Below are positions 1 through 5,083 of a stretch of 5,083 nucleotides of DNA, one piece after another; positions within the stretch are counted from its first letter, which is position 1; each line of letters begins with the position of its first letter. A model generated the notes under the pieces. The model was given only the letters and a program-made list of their open reading frames with translations. It was not told the origin of the DNA and made no database searches. Location: positions 1 to 5,083 of the forward strand of contig DATGZX010000329.1 of NCBI GenBank assembly GCA_035296965.1, given 5' to 3'. This stretch comes from DATGZX01 sp035296965. GTDB taxonomy: Bacteria; Planctomycetota; Planctomycetia; Gemmatales; Gemmataceae. The position numbers and the translations under genes are program-made.

Positions 1-264
1 AAACTCGATCGCCTTAAGGAATTGGGCCACGAGCTTCGCCGCCCCGAAGCTGATTACTTGCGCGACGGCATCTACGAATTACGGGTTCGGTTACAGAAGA
101 TCAACTATCGCTTCCTGTACTTCTTCCAAGGCAACGTCGCGGCCGTCGTTTCGCACGGGATTGTCAAGGAACGGGATGTTCCCGTGAAGGAAATCGACCG
201 GGCTGTCAAGCGAAAGCGCGCATTCGCAGACGACCCGCAAGCACACACATACGAGGAGATTTAA
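1..264 (+). CDS. RelE/HigB-superfamily (Gp49-like) toxin, 3' part
   Basis: This is the C-terminal 87 codons of a type II toxin; the frame is already open at base 1, so the true start lies upstream, and the TTG at 22 is only an internal codon. The pattern LRDGIYELRVRL, then NYRFLYFF, then VVSHGIVKERD and a basic KEIDRAVKRKR helix is the core of the phage-derived Gp49-like/HigB family, whose members are usually about 110 residues, so some 25 residues are missing. Known members are mRNA interferases that cleave translated mRNA at the ribosome and are neutralised by the antitoxin encoded next to them. The stop codon at 262-264 lies two bases before the antitoxin ATG, so the two are almost certainly co-transcribed and translationally coupled. 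The visible part is intact. Toxicity and the cleavage target are inferred from the family only. Confidence 0.88.
   Translation, partial: KLDRLKELGHELRRPEADYLRDGIYELRVRLQKINYRFLYFFQGNVAAVVSHGIVKERDVPVKEIDRAVKRKRAFADDPQAHTYEEI
253..258 (+). promoter_or_regulatory. Ribosome-binding site of the antitoxin gene
   Basis: GAGGAG lies inside the last toxin codons, eight bases before the ATG at 267. Its position within the toxin gene supports translational coupling and fixes the antitoxin start at 267. Confidence 0.7.
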
Positions 265-266
265 CC

Positions 267-620
267 ATGTCCAAAAAGAGAAAACCTACGACGGATGCCG
301 TTGAAATAATGCACCGTCGATACTTTGAAGGGAAGCCCGAAATGCTCGCGGCACTCGAGGAGGCACGGGCCAATGACGAGGTCGCCAGAAAAATATACGA
401 ACTCCGCACCAAAGCCGGTCTTACTCAGAGGCAGCTCGCCAAGCTGGTCGGGACCACCGCCTCGGTCATTTGCTTGCTTGAAGACGCGGACTACGAGGGC
501 CATTCGTTGAGCATGCTTCGTCGCATCGCATCCGCACTTAACCGGCGCGTCGAAATTCGCTTCATTCCCATTCGCCGCAAATCCACCTCGGTCGAGGAAC
601 ACGGTCTACCGGCATCCTAA
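267..620 (+). CDS. XRE-family HigA-like antitoxin
   Basis: This 117-residue protein is the expected partner of the upstream toxin. Residues about 40-98 form a Cro/C1-type helix-turn-helix domain: KIYELRTKAGLTQRQLAKLV, then the recognition-helix region around TTASVICLLED (63-73), then SLSMLRRIASALNRRVEIRF. The first 38 residues (HRRYFEGKPEMLAALEEAR) are an N-terminal extension seen in antitoxins paired with Gp49-like toxins. In the family the antitoxin binds and blocks the toxin, and toxin and antitoxin together repress their own promoter, which would lie upstream of the window. The ATG at 267 has a good ribosome-binding site and follows the toxin stop by two bases. The usual Ser-Arg before Leu-Glu-Asp in the recognition helix is Cys-Leu here, which may alter operator recognition. 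The C-terminal ~17 residues are polar and probably flexible. Confidence 0.88.
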   Translation: MSKKRKPTTDAVEIMHRRYFEGKPEMLAALEEARANDEVARKIYELRTKAGLTQRQLAKLVGTTASVICLLEDADYEGHSLSMLRRIASALNRRVEIRFIPIRRKSTSVEEHGLPAS

Positions 621-631
621 GACCCATGTCC

Positions 632-1015
632 TCATGTGGCAGGCTTCGTGCGGCTGGCGTTCGCGGGAGCGACGAAGTCTTGCAAAAGTTCCGGCTCATC
701 CCAACGCGCCGTGTAGCTGTTGCCCAGCCTGATGAACGCCTGGATGAAAGCCGCATCATCCTGCCGGCAAAGAAAGGTATGGAGTGCGTTCACGATTTCT
801 TTCATCAGCCGTTTCATTTCTTTGTCGCTAATGCGGGAAACCTGCGGCCAGGGTATCTCGCCGTAAGGAGTCACGACCTTGACGTCAGAATAATCGCCCC
901 CTTTCGACGACGGAGTCGTGCCGGCATGCAAATCCTCGAGGAACGTGTTGCGCACACACAAGGCGGCAATGGCCTTGGCAAGCGGCGTAGCGAGCAGGTT
1001 GTCAGCATCCTTCAT
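632..1015 (-). CDS. Conserved-looking hypothetical protein, 127 residues
   Basis: I do not recognise a named family. The protein looks genuine: a helical N-terminus (LLATPLAKAIAALCVRNTFLEDLHAG, residues 7-32), a compact motif SDVKVVTPYGEIPW (43-56), then an acidic/basic helix (SDKEMKRLMKEIVNALHTFL) and an aromatic-rich end. There is no signal peptide or membrane segment, so it is probably cytoplasmic. I chose the ATG at 1015 because AGGG (1023-1026, minus strand) sits seven bases before it; the TTG at 1021 would place the same site only one base away. It converges on the antitoxin, with only 11 bases between the stop codons, and diverges from the gene at 1305. The plus-strand frames opposite it look like shadows. 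Small proteins of this kind are common cargo of integrative elements, but no function can be assigned. Confidence 0.72.
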   Translation of the reverse strand: MKDADNLLATPLAKAIAALCVRNTFLEDLHAGTTPSSKGGDYSDVKVVTPYGEIPWPQVSRISDKEMKRLMKEIVNALHTFLCRQDDAAFIQAFIRLGNSYTARWDEPELLQDFVAPANASRTKPAT

Positions 1016-1304
1016 GGTCAAGCCCTACCAAGTACCGCCCTTTAACGCAATCAATAATGAGACGGTTCGATAAGAGCCGCCGCCCGACTGCCCTTCCAGG
1101 CAGGCCGCAATGCATTCGGCACGGCTCTTGCTTACCGCCGACCTCCGCGGCCATCCTGCGGCCGCGAGCAACGTCAACAAGTGTTCGTGATTATGGCATG
1201 GAAGCCACGCACCTCGTACCAGCGCTTGCTGGAATTCCCGCCCGAGCCAGCCGATGCGGCTGTGCCTCAAGATCACGTTCCCACTCACCCTGAAGGAGAC
1301 TCGT
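1016..1304. promoter_or_regulatory. Divergent intergenic region with clustered inverted repeats
   Basis: This 289-base gap separates the minus-strand gene at 632-1015 from the plus-strand gene at 1305, so promoters for both should lie here, although I see no convincing -35/-10 pair. It holds several perfect inverted repeats: AAGAGCCG (1072-1079) with CGGCTCTT (1122-1129), enclosing a smaller CTGCC/GGCAG hairpin; CGCGGCC (1146-1152) with GGCCGCG (1160-1166); CCAGC (1219-1223) with GCTGG (1228-1232); and CAGCCG (1248-1253) with CGGCTG (1257-1262). None is followed by a T-run, so they are not classic terminators. Operators, a structured leader, or chance pairing in GC-rich DNA are all possible. 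No RNA gene is recognisable. The frame of the downstream methyltransferase gene is also open through most of this region. Confidence 0.4.
1292..1298 (+). promoter_or_regulatory. Ribosome-binding site deciding the start at 1305
   Basis: GAAGGAG lies six bases before the ATG at 1305 and selects it over the in-frame upstream ATG at 1254, which has no such site. The nine-base string GAAGGAGAC recurs before the large gene at 1907-1915. Confidence 0.75.
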
Positions 1305-1622
1305 ATGCAGTACAAGACAATCGTTCTCGAACTTTTGCAGCAGCAGATGGAAATGTACGACCGGCTGCTGAAGACGCGCACGCTGCTGCCGACGTTGGAA
1401 CGCTACGCCAACCAGCTGAGGGACAGTCACCTGGCGTGGAAGGATCGTCTGTCGCGGGCCACGCCGGAGAGCGGCGAGAGCCAGATCGCGAGCCAGGCCC
1501 TGGAGATTGCCCTCAAGGAAATGGAGGACTCTTTGCCTTCCGCGTTTCCTCCGGACGACAGCGAAACGATTTCCCTCGACGAAGCGATGGCGTTTATCCG
1601 CCCACATACGCCGCCCGCGTAA
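1305..1622 (+). CDS. Small helix-rich hypothetical protein upstream of the methyltransferase
   Basis: This 105-residue protein begins MQYKTIVLELLQQQ. Its first ~60 residues are strongly helical and charged (LLQQQMEMYDRLLKTRTLLPTLERYANQLRD), followed by SQIASQALEIALKEMEDSLP (about 66-85) and an acidic, proline-containing tail that includes SLDEAMAFIRP. No catalytic motif, signal peptide or membrane segment is visible. The helical repeat pattern suggests a coiled coil or a small helical bundle that binds a partner. From memory, similar small proteins precede DarB-like methyltransferase/helicase genes on integrative elements, but I cannot name a family. The start at 1305 has an excellent ribosome-binding site and avoids an extension of 17 residues that does not look conserved. 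The same orientation as the large gene and the shared initiation segment suggest one operon, although 299 bases lie between them. Confidence 0.75.
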   Translation: MQYKTIVLELLQQQMEMYDRLLKTRTLLPTLERYANQLRDSHLAWKDRLSRATPESGESQIASQALEIALKEMEDSLPSAFPPDDSETISLDEAMAFIRPHTPPA

Positions 1623-1812
1623 AGGCATCACGCACCCACAAGCTGCCGCTGTTTGACTCCCTTCCCAAGCCCGACCCGGCCGAGGTGTCTTCGACTTCCG
1701 CCAATCCCCTTCCCGCTCCAGCCCCGCCCGTGGCCTTAGGCGACGGCACGTTAATCAGCCCGCCGGGCCGGGCAAGCAGACAATCGGTTCCCCCTGAAGG
1801 TCTCCCCCAATT

Positions 1813-1843
1813 CTCCGCTGGCCCGGAAGCTCCGCCAGCGGAG
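1813..1843 (+). repeat. 10-bp perfect inverted repeat
   Basis: CTCCGCTGGC at 1813-1822 is the exact reverse complement of GCCAGCGGAG at 1834-1843, with an 11-base loop. There is no U-tract after it, so it is not a standard intrinsic terminator. Confidence 0.65.
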
Positions 1844-1899
1844 CCCCGGCTTAGGGCTGATTTCCTGGCGTGCCGTCTTGGCCCCGGCTCGGGGCTGAT
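1843..1899 (+). repeat. 19-base direct near-repeat, two copies
   Basis: GCCCCGGCTTAGGGCTGAT (1843-1861) recurs as GCCCCGGCTCGGGGCTGAT (1881-1899), matching at 17 of 19 positions and starting 38 bases later. Each copy can fold on itself: AGCCC/GGGCT (1842-1846 with 1854-1858) around the first, GCCCCG/CGGGGC in the second. The shared end GGGCTGAT also occurs inverted upstream, as AATCAGCCC at 1753-1761. Confidence 0.6.
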
Positions 1900-1906
1900 C
1901 ACGCCC

Positions 1907-1913
1907 GAAGGAG
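1907..1913 (+). promoter_or_regulatory. Ribosome-binding site of the methyltransferase-helicase gene
   Basis: GAAGGAG lies eight bases before the ATG at 1922, an ideal spacing. It is the main reason for choosing that start even though the frame is open much further upstream. Confidence 0.75.
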
Positions 1914-1921
1914 ACCACGCT

Positions 1922-4900
1922 ATGGAAAGCGCTCAGCTCACCCTGCCTCTACCCGCCCCTGGCCAGTCTTTGCCGAGGCGACCCGCTGCGCCAGAACGCG
2001 GACGCGTCGAGAGCCCCGCCTTCTCCTCGGCAAGCGGCGAAAAATCCAAAGCCCGCGACATCATCGCCGCCATACGCGCCTTGAAAACCATCGAGGACGA
2101 GAACCGTCCGGCAACCCAGGAGGAAAAGCAGACGCTCGCCCGCTTCGCCGGCTTCGGGCCGGTCGCCCTGTCGATCTTCCCCGACCCTCTCACCGGCCGC
2201 TACAAGGATGCCTCATGGCAAGCCGTGGGCGAAGAGCTGAAGACGGTGCTAAACACTGAGGAATACGACAGCGCCAAACGCACCACTTTCAATGCCTTCT
2301 ACACCTCTCCTTCTGTCATGGCGGCGATGCACGAAGCGCTGTCTAAGCTCGGCGTCCCGAGTCACGCGCTGGCGCTCGAACCAGGCTGCGGCATCGGCAA
2401 TTTCATGAACCAGGCGCCGCACGGGATGCGTTTCATCGGCGTCGAGCTTGATTCCGTCTCCGGCCGCGTTGCCCGGGCACTCCATCCTGATCAGGACATC
2501 CGCATCGAGAATTTCCGCGACACCAGGCTGCCCGAGAGCGGCCTCGACGCCGTGATCGGCAATGTCCCGTTCGCCGATGTCAAGCTCGACTACCGCGGCC
2601 AGAAGCTGTCGCTGCACGATTTCTGCTTCGCCAAGTCGGTCGATGCCTTAAAACCCGGCGGCGTGCTCGCCCTGGTCACCACGCACTACACCCTCGATAA
2701 GCAGAATGCCGCTATCCGCGAATACCTCGCTTCCAAGGCCGATTTCGTCGGTGCGATACGTCTTCCCTCCGATGCCTTCAAACGCGAGGGAACGGCTGTT
2801 GTCACCGACATCGTTTTTCTTCGTAAACGCGCCCCCGGTGAGCCCGCACACCACATCGATCCGGAATGGCTTAGCGTCGCGCCGCTTGTTATCGAGGGCG
2901 TCGAGATTCCGATCAATGGTTATTTTCTCCGCCATCCTGACATGGTCTTGGGCACCTGGAGCCGCAAGGACACGCTTTACGGAGGCAACACCGCTTACAG
3001 TGTCCTCGGCAACGGTAACCTGGCCGAGCAACTTAGGCAAGCAATACGCCGCCTGCCCGAGTTCGCTCCTTTGCAGACATCCCCCGCTCACGAAGAATCC
3101 GCGCGCTCGTCGCACCGAAGCCCTGGCGAAAGCCAATTTACGCCGCCGCCACCGCTCAAGCATATCGGCGCAGGCAGCTTCTTCGTAAATCCCGATCGCA
3201 TCATCTGCCAGTTCCTTAACGGGCAATCGGTACCGGTCGTCTACGGCGGCACGACGCTCAAGGCCGACGGTGCACTGACCGGCAGGCGGCTTGCCGCACT
3301 GATAGGACTACGCGACCGTGCCCGCCGGGTGTTGCAATCGCAGAACGAAGGCTGGCCGGAGGCCAACCGCAACGAGGCCCGCCGCGAACTCAATTGGGCC
3401 TATGACCGGTTCGTGATGACCTACGGGCCGATCAACAAAACCACCTTCGGCGAAACTGCCGAGGGCGGCGTCATCCGCCGCATGCCCAACCTGGTCAAGT
3501 TCCGCGAAGACCCTGACGCCATGCTGGTGATGTCGCTCGAGGATTACGACGAGGTCACCGGCAAGGCCGCCAAAGCCGCCATCATGCAGAAGGATGTCGT
3601 GGGCAAGAGCCAGCCCATCACGAAGGTCACCAGCGCCGAAGAGGGCTTGCTCGTCTCCCTCGACCAACGCGGCGCCGTCGATATTGCCTTTATCGCGACC
3701 CTCTACGGCAAGCCCGAGGATCACATCATCGCCGAACTCGGCGACCTGATCTTCCGCGACCCGGAGTCCGGGACGTGGCAGACGGCCGACGCCTATCTGT
3801 CGGGCAATGTGCGGGCCAAGCTCGCCGCCGCCCAGGCGGCGGGCCCCGCTTACACCCGCAACGCCGAGGCGCTGGGGGCCGTACAGCCCGAAGACGTGCT
3901 GCCCGGCGACATCGACGCCAACCTTGGGGCGCCTTGGATACCGGCCAGCGACATCCAGGCGTTTGCCGCCGACCTGTTCCACGTCGGCCCGTCCTCAATC
4001 CAGATTGGGCATTTGCCGAAAGATGCCGTCTGGAGTCTGGAGGCCGACGCCAGCGCCCTGCGCTCGGTCGGCGCCACCTCCGAGTTTGGCACGCCGCGCA
4101 TCAGCGGCATTTCTCTCCTCGATTTAGCGCTCAACATGAAAACGCCGGTTATATACGACACCATCACCAGTGGCGGCAAGGAGGAGCGCGTCCTCAACCA
4201 GGAGGAGACGTTGGCCGCCCGCGAAAAGCAAAAGCTCATTAAGGAAAGGTTCCGCTCCTGGATCTTTGCCGATCCCGAACGTACCGAGCGGCTGGTGCGG
4301 CTCTATAACGACACCTACAACAACCTGCGCCCCCGTCTTTTCGACGGCTCGCACCTCGACTTCCCCGGTATGAACCAGACCATCCGGCTGATGCCGCACC
4401 AGAAGGACGCCGTCTGGCGCGGCATGAGCTCGGGCAACACGCTGCTCGCCCACGTCGTGGGCGCCGGGAAGACCTACACCATGGCCGCCACCGGCATGAA
4501 AATGAAACAGGCCGGCCTCGCCAAGAAGCCGATTTACGTCGTCCCCAATCACATGCTGGAGCAGTTTTCCCGCGAGTTCATGCAGCTCTACCCCAACGCC
4601 AGGCTGCTGGTCGCCACCAAGGACGACCTCACGCGCGAGCGCCGCAAGTTCTTAACCGCCAAGATCGCCAGCGGCGATTGGGACGGCATCGTCGTCACCC
4701 ACAGTTCCTTTGAGCGCATCGGCATGTCCAAAGCCTACCAGGAGCAATTCCTGCGCGAGCAGATCAAGGAATACGACCAGCTGCTGTGCGACAGCGCCGG
4801 CGCCAAGGCGACCAGCGCCCACCGCAACATCATCAAGACCATCGAGAAGCAGAAAGCCAAGCGTGAAGAGCGGCTGAAAGAACTGCTGGCCGAGGACAAG

Positions 4901-5083
4901 AAGGATGACGGGCTGGTCTTCGACGAACTGGGCGCCGATCACATCTTCATCGACGAGGCGCACTACTTCAACGAGTCATGTTCAGATTGCTCCTATGTGG
5001 AACAGAGTCTTCGGGATCGAAACTATCCTATTGGCAACGGTCTTCGTGGCATAAGCACAGTACATCCGGAAAATTCAGGTTGT
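1922..5083 (+). CDS. DarB-like N6-adenine DNA methyltransferase / SF2 helicase fusion, 3' incomplete
   Basis: 1054 codons are open to the last base; relatives are much longer (about 1,500 or more). In order: a disordered N-terminus; a family segment (KARDIIAAIRALKTIE from residue 43, RFAGFGPVALSIFPD at 74-88); an N6-adenine methyltransferase domain (FNAFYTSP 123-130, motif I EPGCGIGNF 153-161 for S-adenosylmethionine, catalytic NVPF 214-217, VVTDIVFLRKR ending near 303); a proline-rich linker (~385-425); a middle region containing GDLIFRDP (~607) and NLGAPWIP (~667); and a helicase start with HQ (826-827), Walker A GAGKT (847-851), YVVPNHMLEQF (from 872) and the DEAH box (1011-1014). Known relatives on phages and mobile elements are linked to DNA modification or anti-restriction; DNA is the inferred substrate. 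The start at 1922 has a strong ribosome-binding site. From residue ~1018 the family pattern is lost and G+C falls, so the gene is probably interrupted and its C-terminal helicase half is not in the window. Confidence 0.88.
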   Translation, partial: MESAQLTLPLPAPGQSLPRRPAAPERGRVESPAFSSASGEKSKARDIIAAIRALKTIEDENRPATQEEKQTLARFAGFGPVALSIFPDPLTGRYKDASWQAVGEELKTVLNTEEYDSAKRTTFNAFYTSPSVMAAMHEALSKLGVPSHALALEPGCGIGNFMNQAPHGMRFIGVELDSVSGRVARALHPDQDIRIENFRDTRLPESGLDAVIGNVPFADVKLDYRGQKLSLHDFCFAKSVDALKPGGVLALVTTHYTLDKQNAAIREYLASKADFVGAIRLPSDAFKREGTAVVTDIVFLRKRAPGEPAHHIDPEWLSVAPLVIEGVEIPINGYFLRHPDMVLGTWSRKDTLYGGNTAYSVLGNGNLAEQLRQAIRRLPEFAPLQTSPAHEESARSSHRSPGESQFTPPPPLKHIGAGSFFVNPDRIICQFLNGQSVPVVYGGTTLKADGALTGRRLAALIGLRDRARRVLQSQNEGWPEANRNEARRELNWAYDRFVMTYGPINKTTFGETAEGGVIRRMPNLVKFREDPDAMLVMSLEDYDEVTGKAAKAAIMQKDVVGKSQPITKVTSAEEGLLVSLDQRGAVDIAFIATLYGKPEDHIIAELGDLIFRDPESGTWQTADAYLSGNVRAKLAAAQAAGPAYTRNAEALGAVQPEDVLPGDIDANLGAPWIPASDIQAFAADLFHVGPSSIQIGHLPKDAVWSLEADASALRSVGATSEFGTPRISGISLLDLALNMKTPVIYDTITSGGKEERVLNQEETLAAREKQKLIKERFRSWIFADPERTERLVRLYNDTYNNLRPRLFDGSHLDFPGMNQTIRLMPHQKDAVWRGMSSGNTLLAHVVGAGKTYTMAATGMKMKQAGLAKKPIYVVPNHMLEQFSREFMQLYPNARLLVATKDDLTRERRKFLTAKIASGDWDGIVVTHSSFERIGMSKAYQEQFLREQIKEYDQLLCDSAGAKATSAHRNIIKTIEKQKAKREERLKELLAEDKKDDGLVFDELGADHIFIDEAHYFNESCSDCSYVEQSLRDRNYPIGNGLRGISTVHPENSGC
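4976..5083. mobile_element. Possible end of an insertion element or other foreign join
   Basis: After the DEAH box the family normally continues with a phenylalanine-lysine-asparagine segment and a conserved threonine-lysine stretch; here it reads YFNESCSDCSYVEQS and no longer resembles the family. G+C is about 46% over 4981-5083, against about 58-62% in the gene before it. The frame happens to stay open for these ~36 codons. The near-repeat TTCAGATTGC (4981-4990) and TTCAGGTTGT (5074-5083) could be a protein-binding repeat, but the evidence is thin. No transposase coding is visible and I cannot name an element family; the exact junction is uncertain by several bases (about 4971-4979). A rearrangement or an assembly chimera would look the same. 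Confidence 0.35.

Larger units (their letters stand above)
1623..1921 (+). promoter_or_regulatory. Structured leader before the methyltransferase-helicase gene
   Basis: I see no convincing independent gene in these 299 bases. The 3' half is rich in potential RNA structure. CTCCGCTGGC (1813-1822) pairs perfectly with GCCAGCGGAG (1834-1843). The alternative GCTCCG (1829-1834) with CGGAGC (1839-1844) uses some of the same bases, so the two stems exclude each other. A hairpin GCCCCG/CGGGGC (1881-1886, 1890-1895) ends 11 bases before the ribosome-binding site. This layout would suit translational or attenuation control of the large gene, but that is inference. The frame of the large gene is open throughout this stretch and reads as a proline-rich, low-complexity peptide, so a longer N-terminus cannot be fully excluded. 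Confidence 0.4.

Noticed and set aside
22..264. TTG at 22 as the toxin start
   Set aside because: The frame is open to base 1 with family-like residues, and the family is about 25-30 residues longer at the N-terminus, so the gene begins before the window.
610..650. Shared terminator between the convergent genes
   Set aside because: Only a 4-bp CATG/CATG stem is present (around 625-636) with no U-tract.
626..1045. Plus-strand open frame of 139 codons opposite the gene at 632-1015
   Set aside because: It has no ribosome-binding site at its start and no recognisable protein pattern; the minus-strand frame has a good site and a structured motif.
1165..1200. Promoter with an extended -10-like TGATTATGG near 1188-1196
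   Set aside because: No acceptable -35 hexamer lies at proper spacing, so it cannot be told from chance.
1594..1902. Minus-strand open frame of 102 codons in the leader
   Set aside because: Glycine/serine/alanine-rich low-complexity translation with no clear start signal.
2648..3226. Minus-strand open frame of 192 codons opposite the large gene
   Set aside because: It lies antisense to well-conserved methyltransferase sequence and its translation lacks domain character; this is a codon-bias shadow. The 224-codon frame at 3308-3982 and others on that strand are rejected for the same reason.
3775..4242. Plus-strand open frame of 155 codons in another frame
   Set aside because: Its translation is arginine- and proline-rich shadow sequence inside the conserved middle region of the large protein.
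4976..5083. Group II intron or intein start after the DEAH box
   Set aside because: There is no GTGYG-type intron start at the junction, and the translated tail lacks the first intein motif (Cys followed by a GDT-like pattern).

Overview
The window looks like accessory DNA of a GC-rich (roughly 60% G+C) bacterium, most likely a proteobacterium. The main evidence is a very large adenine-methyltransferase/helicase fusion of the kind carried by integrative elements, plasmids and some phages (DarB-like), preceded by a small partner-like gene and a toxin-antitoxin pair. No taxonomic marker gene is present, so the host assignment is only an inference from composition and gene family.

Layout. Bases 1-264 hold the 3' part of a RelE/HigB-superfamily (Gp49-like) toxin gene whose start lies upstream of the window. 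Two bases later comes its XRE-type antitoxin (267-620), so the order is toxin first, as in higBA. A convergent minus-strand gene (632-1015) encodes an unrecognised 127-residue protein with a distinctive central motif. Bases 1016-1304 form a gap between divergently transcribed genes, with several inverted repeats. A 105-residue, helix-rich hypothetical protein follows (1305-1622). A 299-base structured leader then precedes the dominant gene, which starts at 1922 and stays open to the last base (1054 codons in the window).

The large protein has an N-terminal family segment, an N6-adenine methyltransferase domain (EPGCGIGNF motif I, NVPF catalytic motif), a proline-rich linker, a long middle region and the first half of a superfamily 2 helicase (GAGKT Walker A, DEAH box). 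Four residues after the DEAH box the protein stops looking like its family and the DNA falls to about 46% G+C. The last ~108 bases therefore look foreign to the gene: the end of an insertion element, a rearrangement or an assembly join. If real, this breaks the helicase and probably leaves a truncated protein.

How the parts may work together (inference): the toxin-antitoxin pair would stabilise the element, and the methyltransferase-helicase would modify or protect element DNA. The small 105-residue gene is probably co-expressed with it, since both share the ribosome-binding segment GAAGGAGAC. The least explained parts are the leader at 1813-1900, which has mutually exclusive hairpins and a 19-base near-repeat, the hairpin cluster at 1072-1262, and the reading frame of the large gene, which stays open upstream as far as 1061.
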